This document shows, piece by piece, positions 14,133 to 21,395 of a stretch of DNA of 24,769 bases (positions are counted from its first letter, which is position 1; each line of letters starts with the position of its first letter). A program made the position numbers and the translations under genes. The notes under the pieces were generated by a model. It was given only the letters and a program-made list of their open reading frames with translations, ran no database searches and was not told the origin of the DNA. Source of the DNA: Tissierellia bacterium (lineage in GTDB: Bacteria; Bacillota; Clostridia; Tissierellales; Tissierellaceae); the NCBI GenBank assembly GCA_012521625.1, contig JAAYLY010000038.1, positions 1 through 24,769 of the forward strand, written 5' to 3'.

Positions 14133-15530
14133 ATGAGGTTTTATAATTCTTTAAGTAGGAAGAAGGAAGAATTCATACCTGTTGTTGAAGGACAGGTGAG
14201 GATGTATAATTGTGGCCCTACTGTTTATAATTATATTCATGTAGGGAATGCTAGGCCCTTAGTGGTATTCGACACCCTAAGGAGGTTTTTGATCTATAAG
14301 GGTTATGATGTTAAGTATGTGGTAAACTTTACAGATATAGATGATAAGATTATCAAAAAGGCCAATGAAGAAGGAGTAAGTGCTAAGGAGATAGCAGAAA
14401 GATATATTGAGGCCTTCTTGGAAGATGCTAAGGGTTTAAATCTTTATGACTATGAAACCATCAATCCTAAGGCCACTGAATATATAGATAAGATGATAGA
14501 CTTTATCCAAGGCCTTATGGATAAAGGGGCTGCCTATAATGTGGACGGAAATGTATACTTTGATATTTCCAAAACAGAGGGCTATGGTAAATTGTCTAAG
14601 AAGAACCTAGATGAGCTGGTGAGTGGAGCCAGGATTGAGGTAAATGAAGAAAAGAAAAATCCAATGGACTTTGCCCTTTGGAAAAAAGCAAAGCCTGGGG
14701 AGCCTTCCTGGGATAGCCCGTGGGGTGAGGGTAGGCCTGGCTGGCATATAGAGTGCTCCGTAATGGCTAGAAGCCTATTGGGAGACACTATAGATATCCA
14801 CTCTGGTGGAGAAGATCTTCAATTCCCACACCATGAAAATGAAATCGCCCAATCTGAGACCTTAACAGGCAAGCCCTTTGCTAACTACTGGCTGCATAAT
14901 GGAATGATAACGGTAGATAATAAGAAGATGTCTAAGTCGGAGGGCAATTTCTTTACCGTTAGGGAGGTGGCAGAGGAATATGACCTGGAAGTTTTAAGAT
15001 TCTTCCTCCTATCTGCCCACTATAGGTCACCTATTAACTTTAGCCGGGAAGCCATGGACCACACGGAAAAGGCTTTAGAAAGGCTATATAACAGCAAAAG
15101 CAATCTAGAATACCTAATGGAAAAGGCCGCTGAAAGGGATTTAAGTGCTGAAGATGAGAAGCATATAGATAAAATCGAAGATTATAAAAGGCAATTCGTT
15201 GAAAGTATGGAGGATGATTTAAATACGGCTGAGGCCATAGCAGCCCTATTTGAGCTGGTTAAGTACACTAATACGGAATTCAATGAAGATAGCAATAAAA
15301 AGGTAATTTCAAAGGCCTATGATAGCCTAATGGAATTGTCTAAGGTATTGGGTATATTAACAAAGAAGGAAGAGCTTTTGGAGGAGGAAATCCTAGAACT
15401 GATTCAAAAGCGTACAGAGGCTAGAAAAAATAAGGATTACAAATTAGCCGATGAAATTAGGGATTTGTTAAAGGAAAAAGGTATCATCCTTGAAGATACA
15501 AAGGATGGAGTAAAATGGAAGAGGGTTTAG
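14133..15530 (+). CDS. cysS: CysS, cysteinyl-tRNA synthetase
   Basis: CysS charges tRNA-Cys. The 465-residue class I enzyme shows the zinc ligand Cys27 in YNCGPTVYNYIHVGNARP, the HIGH equivalent HVGN (36-39), further zinc ligands Cys208 and His233/234 in the FPHHENEIAQSE region, and KMSKS (265-269). The C-terminal domain is helical. ATG 14133 lies eight bases after AAAGGAG (14118-14124); GTG 14127 is too close. It is governed by the cysteine T-box immediately upstream. The stop is three bases from mrnC, so the two are cotranscribed, as in Bacillus. The cysE gene that precedes cysS in Bacillus is absent here. Confidence 0.97.
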   Translation: MRFYNSLSRKKEEFIPVVEGQVRMYNCGPTVYNYIHVGNARPLVVFDTLRRFLIYKGYDVKYVVNFTDIDDKIIKKANEEGVSAKEIAERYIEAFLEDAKGLNLYDYETINPKATEYIDKMIDFIQGLMDKGAAYNVDGNVYFDISKTEGYGKLSKKNLDELVSGARIEVNEEKKNPMDFALWKKAKPGEPSWDSPWGEGRPGWHIECSVMARSLLGDTIDIHSGGEDLQFPHHENEIAQSETLTGKPFANYWLHNGMITVDNKKMSKSEGNFFTVREVAEEYDLEVLRFFLLSAHYRSPINFSREAMDHTEKALERLYNSKSNLEYLMEKAAERDLSAEDEKHIDKIEDYKRQFVESMEDDLNTAEAIAALFELVKYTNTEFNEDSNKKVISKAYDSLMELSKVLGILTKKEELLEEEILELIQKRTEARKNKDYKLADEIRDLLKEKGIILEDTKDGVKWKRV

Positions 15531-15533
15531 ATA

Positions 15534-15959
15534 ATGGATTTGGAAAGCTTTAGACAAGTAAATGAATCCTTAAGCAGGGAGGATATAGCTATGCTATCTC
15601 CTCTCCAGCTGGCCTATGTAGGAGATGCGGTATATGAACTATTGGTTAGGACCTATCTATTGGATGTAAATTTAAACGTAAACCAGCTCCATAAGATGGC
15701 TACTAAATATGTAAAGGCCAATGCCCAGTCGGAAATAGTCCATAATATAGAAGACTATTTGACGGAAAAAGAGCTGGCTGTGGTTAAGAGGGGAAGGAAT
15801 GCCAAATCCAATGCAAGCCCTAAGAATTCAAGCCTAATAGATTATAAATATGCCACAGGTTTTGAGGCCTTGTTTGGCTACTTATATCTAACGGGCCAAT
15901 ATGATAGGTTGCTTTATCTATTTAACTTGATTAAGAATAATGAGCTTGAAATAAACTAA
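15534..15959 (+). CDS. mrnC: MrnC, Mini-ribonuclease III
   Basis: Mini-III is an RNase III catalytic domain without a double-stranded RNA-binding domain; in Bacillus it matures the ends of 23S rRNA. The 141-residue product matches the family length. It has LAYVGDAVYELLVRTYLL (22-39 region) and the ATKYVKANAQSEI segment. The acidic active-site residues are seen in the VGDAVYE helix and in FEALFGYLYL near the C terminus. It starts three bases after cysS and would be cotranscribed with it under T-box control, tying rRNA processing to cysteine supply. Identity is secure. Confidence 0.94.
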   Translation: MDLESFRQVNESLSREDIAMLSPLQLAYVGDAVYELLVRTYLLDVNLNVNQLHKMATKYVKANAQSEIVHNIEDYLTEKELAVVKRGRNAKSNASPKNSSLIDYKYATGFEALFGYLYLTGQYDRLLYLFNLIKNNELEIN

Positions 15960-15973
15960 ATTAGGTGTACAAT
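15946..15973 (+). promoter_or_regulatory. Candidate promoter for thyX
   Basis: TTGAAA (15946-15951) and TACAAT (15968-15973) are 16 bases apart, overlapping the mrnC stop. Transcription would begin near 15980, about 20 bases before the thyX start. Confidence 0.5.
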
Positions 15974-16000
15974 ATTTATAGAAATTAAAGGGGGAGAAAG

Positions 16001-16765
16001 ATGTTAAAGGTAAAATTATTAAGATATACGCCAGATGGAGAGAAACTAGTAGCTTCAGCAGCTAAATTGTGCTATTCTCCCGTTGGGGTTGAAGAGATAG
16101 AAGAAAAGTTAGATGCAAAGAATATAGATTCATTTTTGACTATGCTGATGAGCTTAGGCCATGAAAGTCCTATAGAACATGTGACCTTTACCTTTGCGGC
16201 GGAGGGTGTATCAAGGACTTTAACCCACCAATTAGTTCGCCATAGGATAGCCAGCTACTCACAGCAATCTCAAAGGTACGTTAAGCTGGATCAATTCGAA
16301 TATGTGGTTCCGCCAGCAATTCAAGAAAATGAAGAGGCTAAGGAGCTTTTCCTAAAGGCCATGGAGGAAGACCAGAGATATTATAATGAAATTACAGATA
16401 TTTTATCTAATAAATTGTACGATAAATATATTAAGGAAGGCTTATCAGAAAAGGAAGCTAGGAGAAAGGCTGAAAAGGAAGCCATTGAAGATGCTAGATA
16501 CGTATTTCCAAATGCCTGTGAGACTAAGATAGTCTTCACAATGAATGCTAGGACCCTTCTTAACTTCTTTAGGTTGAGATGTTGTAATAGGGCCCAGTGG
16601 GAAATAAGAGCCTTAGCTACTGAAATGCTGAAGGAAGTTAAGAAGGTATACCCTGTACTCTTTAAAAATGCAGGACCTGCTTGTATCAATGGTCCATGTC
16701 CAGAAGGTAATATGACTTGTGGAAAGATAAAGGAAGTTAGGGAGACCTTTAGTAAATTAATCTAA
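16001..16765 (+). CDS. thyX: ThyX, flavin-dependent thymidylate synthase
   Basis: ThyX makes dTMP from dUMP using methylenetetrahydrofolate and FAD/NADPH, without consuming the folate as a reductant as ThyA does. The 254-residue product has the diagnostic RHRxxSxxxxS motif as RHRIASYSQQS (80-90), then YVFPNACET and LLNFFRLRCCNRAQWEIR. The C terminus carries three cysteines (228, 233, 240) in PACINGPCPEGNMTCG, which could bind metal or be redox active. ATG 16001 follows AAAGGGGGAG. It lies between mrnC and rlmB, where Bacillus has no gene. A promoter at 15946-15973 may serve thyX and the genes after it. Confidence 0.96.
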   Translation: MLKVKLLRYTPDGEKLVASAAKLCYSPVGVEEIEEKLDAKNIDSFLTMLMSLGHESPIEHVTFTFAAEGVSRTLTHQLVRHRIASYSQQSQRYVKLDQFEYVVPPAIQENEEAKELFLKAMEEDQRYYNEITDILSNKLYDKYIKEGLSEKEARRKAEKEAIEDARYVFPNACETKIVFTMNARTLLNFFRLRCCNRAQWEIRALATEMLKEVKKVYPVLFKNAGPACINGPCPEGNMTCGKIKEVRETFSKLI

Positions 16766-16781
16766 GTTTAAAGGTGATAAG

Positions 16782-17525
16782 ATGAAGGACATGTACGTAG
16801 TAGGTAGGAATCCGGTTTTAGAGTTGTTAAAATCCCATAGGGATATTGACAAGATATACGTTTTGAAAGGAGATTTACAAGGTTCCATCAAAAAGATCGT
16901 TGCAATAGCCAGGGAAAAGAATATCCTTATTCAAGAGGTGGATAGGTCCAAGCTAGATGCAATATCAGAAGGCAATGCTCATCAGGGTGTTGCCGCCCTA
17001 GTTACTGGCTATAGGTATGCCCAGCTAGATGATATATTTAAAAGGGCAGAAGAAGTAGGTGAAGAACCCTTTATCATAATTTTAGATGGAATTGAAGATC
17101 CTCATAACCTAGGGGCGATTGTAAGGACTGCAGAATGTGCAGGAGTCCATGGGGTGATAATCCCTAAGCGTAGGTCCGCTAGGGTGAATCAAACGGTTTA
17201 TAAATCCAGTGCAGGTGCTGTGGAGCATATGTTGATTGCGGAGGTCACCAACATTTCCAATACTATAGATGCCTTAAAAGAAAGGGGCCTTTGGATCTAT
17301 GGCGCCGACATGGATGGAGATAGTTACTATTTCAATGTGGATTTAGGTGGTAGTATAGCCCTAGTCATTGGAAATGAAGGAAGGGGTATATCTAGGATAG
17401 TTAAGGAAAAATGCGACTTCCTAGTTAAAATTCCAATGCTAGGAAAAATCACATCCCTTAACGCTTCAACTTCCGCTGCAATACTAATGTACGAGGTAGT
17501 AAGGCAGAAATATGGCAAGAAGTAA
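16782..17525 (+). CDS. rlmB: SpoU-family rRNA 2'-O-methyltransferase (RlmB/YacO)
   Basis: This SAM-dependent enzyme belongs to the SPOUT (trefoil-knot) class. RlmB methylates a 23S rRNA guanosine in the peptidyl transferase region of Escherichia coli; the Bacillus orthologue in this position is YacO. The 247-residue product has an N-terminal substrate-binding domain starting YVVGRNPVLELLKS. The catalytic domain has DGIEDPHNLGAIVRTAECAG (motif 1), LVIGNEGRGIS (motif 2) and the knot segment IPMLGKITSLNASTSAAI (motif 3). AAGGTGAT precedes ATG 16782. The last 14 bases overlap the next gene, so the two are translationally linked. The exact target nucleotide is inferred from position and family. 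Confidence 0.9.
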   Translation: MKDMYVVGRNPVLELLKSHRDIDKIYVLKGDLQGSIKKIVAIAREKNILIQEVDRSKLDAISEGNAHQGVAALVTGYRYAQLDDIFKRAEEVGEEPFIIILDGIEDPHNLGAIVRTAECAGVHGVIIPKRRSARVNQTVYKSSAGAVEHMLIAEVTNISNTIDALKERGLWIYGADMDGDSYYFNVDLGGSIALVIGNEGRGISRIVKEKCDFLVKIPMLGKITSLNASTSAAILMYEVVRQKYGKK

Positions 17526-18045
17526 AAGTGGTCCCAAGGAGTATTTGTTTGTAGACGGCTACAACATTATTAACGCTTGGGACCAATTAATAGAAAAGCG
17601 AAAGGCTAGCTTGGAGGAGGCCAGGGAGGCCCTATTGGAGATTTTAGCAGAGTACTATCATCTTACAGGCATTGAAATAGTAGTGGTCTTTGATGCTCAT
17701 CTAGTTAAGGGCAACAGCGGCCAGGAATATGAATATAAGGGGATTAGGGTGGTCTTTACCAAGGAAAATGAAACGGCTGACAACTATATTGAGAGGACTT
17801 TAGATGCCCTTGGTAAGATTAAAAAGATAAGGGTAGCCACCTCTGATTTTCTTGAACAGCAGATAGTCCTTTCCAGGGGGGGGACTAGGATATCGGCTAG
17901 GGAGTTGGAGATGGAGATTTTAAATGCAAGGCAAAGGATGAAGCAAAAAAAAGAGGCTATTAATGTAAAAAACGACCTCTTTTTAACAAGACTTGATGAA
18001 GCCTTATTAGAAAAGTTGGTTAAATGGAAGAAAACTAAGGAATAA
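17512..18045 (+). CDS. rae1: NYN-domain ribosome-associated endoribonuclease (Rae1/YacP)
   Basis: Rae1 (YacP) in Bacillus enters the ribosomal A site and cuts mRNA in a translation-dependent way. The 177-residue product is a PIN-like NYN domain with catalytic acids in YLFVDGYNIINAW (11-23), VVVFDAHLV and NETADNYIERT, and VATSDFLEQQ near the end of the fold. A basic, lysine-rich C-terminal helix follows. The gene overlaps rlmB by 14 bases and has a weak ribosome site of its own, so translation is probably coupled. The order rlmB-rae1-sigH is conserved with Bacillus, which supports the assignment beyond fold-level similarity. Confidence 0.9.
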   Translation: MARSKSGPKEYLFVDGYNIINAWDQLIEKRKASLEEAREALLEILAEYYHLTGIEIVVVFDAHLVKGNSGQEYEYKGIRVVFTKENETADNYIERTLDALGKIKKIRVATSDFLEQQIVLSRGGTRISARELEMEILNARQRMKQKKEAINVKNDLFLTRLDEALLEKLVKWKKTKE

Positions 18046-18047
18046 GC

Positions 18048-18076
18048 TTGACTATTGGCGAAAATTTTTTTATAAT
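18048..18076 (+). promoter_or_regulatory. SigA promoter for sigH
   Basis: TTGACT (18048-18053) and a perfect TATAAT (18071-18076) are exactly 17 bases apart, starting two bases after the rae1 stop. Transcription would start near 18083. This makes the TTG at 18048 an unlikely sigH start, because it would be upstream of the message. Confidence 0.75.
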
Positions 18077-18110
18077 TAAGTTAATTGCTTCACAAGGGGG
18101 ATGCTCAGGG

Positions 18111-18743
18111 GTGTATTCATTACATAAGGACGAGACATTGGAGTATGCAAATATGGTCGACGAGGATATTGTTGACGCTGCTAAAGCAGGCCATACTCAT
18201 GCTTTGGAATTCCTTATTAATAAATACAAAAAAATTGTAAAAAGTAAAGCCAAGACCTATTTTTTAATAGGTGCCGATAGGGACGATATAATTCAAGAGG
18301 GGATGATTGGCTTATTTAAAGCCATTAGAGATTATGATAGGACAAAGCTAGCATCTTTTAAATCCTTTGCTGAAATTTGCATTACTAGGCAGATTATAAC
18401 TGCCATTAAATCAGCCACTAGGCAAAAACATATACCCCTAAACTCCTACATATCTTTAAATAAACCTATTTATGAACAGAAATCCGAAAGGACCCTATTA
18501 GATATAATCGAAGGGACTAAGGTTCCTGATCCCCTGGATATATTCATAAGTAGGGAGCAAGTGGGCCAGATTGAGTCACAAATTGGTGAAATCCTAAGTG
18601 ATTTAGAATGGAAGGTCCTAAGTAGGTATGTAGAGGGGAAAAGTTATCAAGAGATTTCTGAAGAAATTCAAAGGGACTGTAAGTGTATAGATAATGCCTT
18701 ACAGAGGGTTAAGAAAAAATTGGGTAAATTTTTAAATAAATAA
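18111..18743 (+). CDS. sigH: SigH (Spo0H), alternative sigma factor
   Basis: SigH directs RNA polymerase to stationary-phase, competence and early sporulation promoters in Bacillus and to sporulation genes in Clostridia. Region 2 is visible as SKAKTYFLIGADRDDIIQEG plus GLFKAIRDYD, the ITRQIITAIKSATRQKHIPL segment is nearly invariant in SigH, and region 4 ends in SYQEISEEIQRDCKCIDNAL. From GTG 18111 the product has 210 residues, close to the family's usual 210-220. AAGGGGG (18094-18100) is the likely ribosome site. A longer frame to TTG 18048 would run through the promoter; ATG 18153 is a shorter alternative. Presence of sigH hints at, but does not prove, a spore-forming ancestry. Confidence 0.93.
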   Translation: MYSLHKDETLEYANMVDEDIVDAAKAGHTHALEFLINKYKKIVKSKAKTYFLIGADRDDIIQEGMIGLFKAIRDYDRTKLASFKSFAEICITRQIITAIKSATRQKHIPLNSYISLNKPIYEQKSERTLLDIIEGTKVPDPLDIFISREQVGQIESQIGEILSDLEWKVLSRYVEGKSYQEISEEIQRDCKCIDNALQRVKKKLGKFLNK

Positions 18744-18757
18744 TGGACAATCTCGTA

Positions 18758-18786
18758 TTGACAAAATTGAAATAAAGTAGTAAACT
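18758..18786 (+). promoter_or_regulatory. SigA promoter for tRNA-Thr and tuf
   Basis: TTGACA (18758-18763) and TAAACT (18781-18786) are 17 bases apart. Transcription would begin near 18793, six bases before the mature tRNA. No separate promoter is visible between the tRNA and tuf. Confidence 0.7.
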
Positions 18787-18798
18787 GTTTAACAGTTG

Positions 18799-18874
18799 GC
18801 CCACGTAGCTCAGTAGGCAGAGCACTTGCATGGTAAGCAAGAGGTCACCGGTTCGATCCCGGTCGTGGGCTCCA
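18799..18874 (+). tRNA. tRNA-Thr, anticodon GGT
   Basis: The full cloverleaf is present: acceptor GCCCACG with CGTGGGC, anticodon stem CTTGC/GCAAG with loop ATGGTAA and anticodon GGT (18832-18834), and T arm ACCGG-TTCGATC-CCGGT. The discriminator is T and CCA is encoded (18872-18874). GGT reads ACC and ACT threonine codons. It lies 59 bases before tuf and is probably cotranscribed with it. Confidence 0.97.
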
Positions 18875-18933
18875 TAATTTAAATGAAACACTAGGGTCAG
18901 TTTTCTTATACCAACCATAAAGGAGGAGAGAAA

Positions 18934-20127
18934 ATGGCAAAGGAAAAATTTGAAAGAACCAAACCCCACGTTAACATTGGGACAATTGGTCACGTAGACC
19001 ATGGTAAGACAACCTTAACAGCTGCTATTACTATGGTACTAAGCAAGAGATATGGTTCAGGTCAAGCCATTAGCTACGACAACATAGACAAGGCGCCTGA
19101 GGAAAGAGAAAGAGGAATCACCATTTCAACCTCTCACGTGGAATATGAAACGCCAAATAGGCACTATGCTCACGTAGACTGTCCAGGTCACGCTGACTAT
19201 GTAAAGAACATGATTACAGGAGCGGCTCAAATGGATGGAGCTATCCTAGTAGTATCAGCAGCAGATGGTCCGATGCCACAAACTAGAGAACACATCCTAC
19301 TATCAAGAAACGTTGGTGTACCCAAAATAGTAGTATTCCTCAACAAGGCAGATATGGTTGATGACGAAGAATTGATCGAACTAGTGGAAATGGAAGTAAG
19401 AGAATTATTAAATGAATATGATTTTGATGGAGATAATACCCCGATCGTAGTAGGTTCAGCCTTAAAGGCTATAGAAGAACCGGACGGACCTTGGGGTGAC
19501 AAGATTATTGAGTTGATGGAAAAAGTAGATGAATACATTCCAGAACCTCAAAGAGAAACTGACAAACCATTCCTAATGCCAGTAGAAGACGTATTCTCTA
19601 TAACAGGTAGGGGTACAGTAGCTACAGGTAGAGTAGAAAGAGGAACAATAAAAGTTGGCGATAACGTAGAAATCGTAGGTATGACAGATGAATCAAGGGT
19701 TGTAGTAGTAACTGGAGTAGAAATGTTCAGAAAGATGTTAGACGAAGCTTATGCTGGAGATAACATTGGAGCCCTATTAAGAGGTGTTCAAAGGAATGAG
19801 ATCGAAAGAGGTCAAGTACTAGCAGCGCCAAATTCAATTGAACCTCATACTAAATTCGAAGCGGAAGTATATGTGTTGACTAAAGAAGAGGGTGGAAGGC
19901 ACACACCATTCTTCAATGGTTACAGACCGCAATTCTATTTCAGAACTACTGACGTAACTGGAGATATCCAGTTACCTGAAGGTGTAGAAATGGTAATGCC
20001 AGGTGACAACGCTAAGTTTACTATAGAATTAATTACTCCAATTGCTATCGAAGAAGGACTTAGGTTTTCCATCCGTGAAGGTGGTAGAACGGTAGGTTCA
20101 GGAGTTGTTACTAAGATAATTGAATAA
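18934..20127 (+). CDS. tuf: Elongation factor Tu
   Basis: EF-Tu is the GTPase that delivers aminoacyl-tRNA to the ribosome. The 397-residue product is normal in length. GTP-binding motifs are GHVDHGKT (19-26), DCPGH (82-86) and NKAD (137-140), where most bacteria have NKCD or NKAD. Domains 2 and 3 follow, with RGTVATGRVERG and a C terminus ending VGSGVVTKIIE. AAAGGAGGAG precedes ATG 18934. Arginine is written mostly as AGA here, unlike the AGG-rich genes upstream, consistent with selection in a highly expressed gene. It shares a promoter with tRNA-Thr, is separate from any str operon in the window, and ends at a terminator at 20142-20165. Confidence 0.98.
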   Translation: MAKEKFERTKPHVNIGTIGHVDHGKTTLTAAITMVLSKRYGSGQAISYDNIDKAPEERERGITISTSHVEYETPNRHYAHVDCPGHADYVKNMITGAAQMDGAILVVSAADGPMPQTREHILLSRNVGVPKIVVFLNKADMVDDEELIELVEMEVRELLNEYDFDGDNTPIVVGSALKAIEEPDGPWGDKIIELMEKVDEYIPEPQRETDKPFLMPVEDVFSITGRGTVATGRVERGTIKVGDNVEIVGMTDESRVVVVTGVEMFRKMLDEAYAGDNIGALLRGVQRNEIERGQVLAAPNSIEPHTKFEAEVYVLTKEEGGRHTPFFNGYRPQFYFRTTDVTGDIQLPEGVEMVMPGDNAKFTIELITPIAIEEGLRFSIREGGRTVGSGVVTKIIE

Positions 20128-20141
20128 TAATCAGAAAAAAG

Positions 20142-20165
20142 ACTAGGTCTTTGACCTAGTTTTTT
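20142..20165 (+). terminator. Intrinsic terminator after tuf
   Basis: ACTAGGTC (20142-20149) pairs with GACCTAGT (20153-20160), followed by T20160-20165. The A run before the stem and outer bases AATCAG/CTGATT can extend the pairing, so it may also work on the opposite strand. Confidence 0.88.
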
Positions 20166-20211
20166 CCTGATTAATAGTATTAATAAGACTTTTCAAGTAA
20201 ATAATAAATTA

Positions 20212-20240
20212 TTGACATGTAATATTTTTTATGGTAGTTT
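20212..20240 (+). promoter_or_regulatory. Promoter for the rpmG-secE-nusG-rplKA unit
   Basis: A perfect TTGACA (20212-20217) is followed after 17 bases by TAGTTT (20235-20240), a weak -10 helped by a TGG extension at 20232-20234. The leader before rpmG would be about 75 bases and contains no obvious structure. Confidence 0.55.
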
Positions 20241-20323
20241 ATATTAGTACCATACCGTAGATTCTAGGATGTGTGACTAGTTTCATATTCAGATAGACAG
20301 ATACCAGGTAGGAGGTGTGCCCG

Positions 20324-20473
20324 ATGAGAGAAAGAATAATATTAGCTTGTACTGAGTGTAAGCAAAGAAATTATGTTTCTAAAAAGAATAAGCAGAAGAC
20401 ACCTGAGAGAATTGAACTTAAGAAATACTGCAAATTCTGCAAAACCCATACTGTTCATAAGGAAACAAGATAG
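20324..20473 (+). CDS. rpmG: 50S ribosomal protein L33
   Basis: This 49-residue protein of the large subunit starts MRERIILACTECKQRNYVSK and ends THTVHKETR. It keeps both zinc-binding pairs, CTEC and CKFC, so it is the zinc-dependent (C+) form. Many Firmicutes also carry a C- copy, used when zinc is scarce. ATG 20324 follows AGGAGGTG (20310-20317) by six bases. It is the first gene of the rpmG-secE-nusG-rplK-rplA block, an order conserved across Firmicutes. Confidence 0.96.
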   Translation: MRERIILACTECKQRNYVSKKNKQKTPERIELKKYCKFCKTHTVHKETR

Positions 20474-20505
20474 ATTATATGGAATGATTACTTAAGGATG
20501 TGAGG

Positions 20506-20712
20506 ATGTTGGCGGCTCAAACTGAAAAAAACAAGGGTAAATTATCCAGCTATTTCAAAGGGGTAAAAGCTGAGATGAAAAAGGTCCTATGGCCTAATAG
20601 GAAAGAGCTAATCAATTTTACAGCAGTAGTAATTTGGATTAGTATCTTAATATCTGTAATCGTATATCTTCTTGATCTTGGCATACATGGAATATTACAG
20701 TTGTTTATATGA
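20506..20712 (+). CDS. secE: SecE, preprotein translocase subunit
   Basis: SecE clamps SecY in the SecYEG export channel. The 68-residue product has the conserved amphipathic segment KAEMKKVLWPNRKELI (21-36) and a single membrane helix (about 37-58), the short single-span form typical of Gram-positive bacteria. The start is ATG 20506, about seven bases after AAGGA (20494-20498). The frame can be extended two codons to GTG 20500, which is too close to that ribosome site. It lies between rpmG and nusG. Confidence 0.94.
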   Translation: MLAAQTEKNKGKLSSYFKGVKAEMKKVLWPNRKELINFTAVVIWISILISVIVYLLDLGIHGILQLFI

Positions 20713-20753
20713 TGTTTTTTTATTAAGGGAGGGAAGGACTTAGGTCCCGTTAT

Positions 20754-21305
20754 ATGACAGATAGGACTGAAAGTAGGGAGGAGCGGGCTAAAAAAGCCAA
20801 GTGGTATGTGGTCCATACTTACTCCGGTCACGAAAATAAGGTTAAAGCTAATCTTGAAAAGATGGTCGAAAATAGGGGCATGATTGATGATATCTTTGAA
20901 ATAGTCGTGCCTACAGAAGAGTATGTAGACTCTAAATCAGGGAAGAAGACCATAAAGGAAAGAAAGAAGTTTCCAGGATATGTATTGGTGAAGATGATAG
21001 TCAATGACGAATCTTGGTACTTAGTTAGGAACACTAGAGGTGTTACAGGCTTCGTGGGGCCAGGATCTAAACCAGTACCCCTTATGGATCAAGAAGTAAA
21101 AGCATTGGGAGTTCTAGAAACGGCACTTCCCGCAGTTGATTTTAAGGAAAATGACTCCGTTAGAGTTATATCAGGTCCATTTGAAAACTTCATGGGAACT
21201 ATCAACAGCATAAACATGGAAAAAAGAAAGGTTAAAGTATATGTTTCTATGTTTGGAAGGGAAACCTTAGTTGAGCTAGATTTCGACCAAATAGAAAAAG
21301 CTTAG
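20754..21305 (+). CDS. nusG: NusG, transcription elongation and termination factor
   Basis: NusG binds RNA polymerase and modulates pausing, Rho-dependent termination and, in some bacteria, ribosome coupling. The 183-residue product has the N-terminal NGN domain beginning KWYVVHTYSGHENKVKANLE, the conserved KKFPGYVLVKM and TRGVTGFVG segments, and a C-terminal KOW domain (VRVISGPFENFMGTI, then KVKVYVSMFGRET). A short charged tail (about 14 residues) precedes the NGN core. The only upstream in-frame start is ATG 20754. Its strong purine tract AAGGGAGGG (20725-20733) lies unusually far away, with a small hairpin between them (20736-20747). The neighbours are the conserved ones. Confidence 0.96.
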   Translation: MTDRTESREERAKKAKWYVVHTYSGHENKVKANLEKMVENRGMIDDIFEIVVPTEEYVDSKSGKKTIKERKKFPGYVLVKMIVNDESWYLVRNTRGVTGFVGPGSKPVPLMDQEVKALGVLETALPAVDFKENDSVRVISGPFENFMGTINSINMEKRKVKVYVSMFGRETLVELDFDQIEKA

Positions 21306-21309
21306 CTTT

Positions 21310-21328
21310 AAAAGCAAATTTGCTTTTT
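21310..21328 (+). terminator. Weak hairpin between nusG and rplK
   Basis: AAAAGCA (21310-21316) pairs with TGCTTTT (21321-21327) around AATT, followed by only one more T. It could be a weak or partial terminator. The lack of a clear rplK promoter argues that transcription must read through. Confidence 0.35.
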
Positions 21329-21343
21329 AAATAGATTCAAGTA

Positions 21344-21370
21344 GTGGGAGGGTTATTCCCTATTAACCAC
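21344..21370 (+). promoter_or_regulatory. Putative ribosomal protein L1-binding leader element, copy 1
   Basis: GTGG (21344-21347) pairs with CCAC (21367-21370), enclosing AGGG/CCCT (21349-21352 with 21358-21361) and a TTATT loop. The pattern GTGGGAGG...AACCAC resembles the L1-binding motif by which L1 represses rplK-rplA in bacteria. It lies 25 bases before rplK. A near copy stands before rplA (21832-21857). Confidence 0.7.
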
Positions 21371-21395
21371 AATGATATGAGGAGGTGGAAGTTAG

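Noticed and set aside
18048..18110. N-terminal extension of SigH from TTG 18048
   Set aside because: These codons coincide with a near-consensus promoter and would lie upstream of its transcription start; SigH homologues are not this long.
18709..19002. A 97-codon minus-strand open frame across the tRNA-Thr gene and the start of tuf
   Set aside because: It is antisense to a complete tRNA and to conserved tuf codons; tRNA genes often leave such accidental frames.
20250..20323. Possible r-protein leader before rpmG because of CCGTAGATTCTAGG, similar to the start of the rplJ leader
   Set aside because: Only a few bases match, no terminator or competing pairing follows, and no stable fold is evident.
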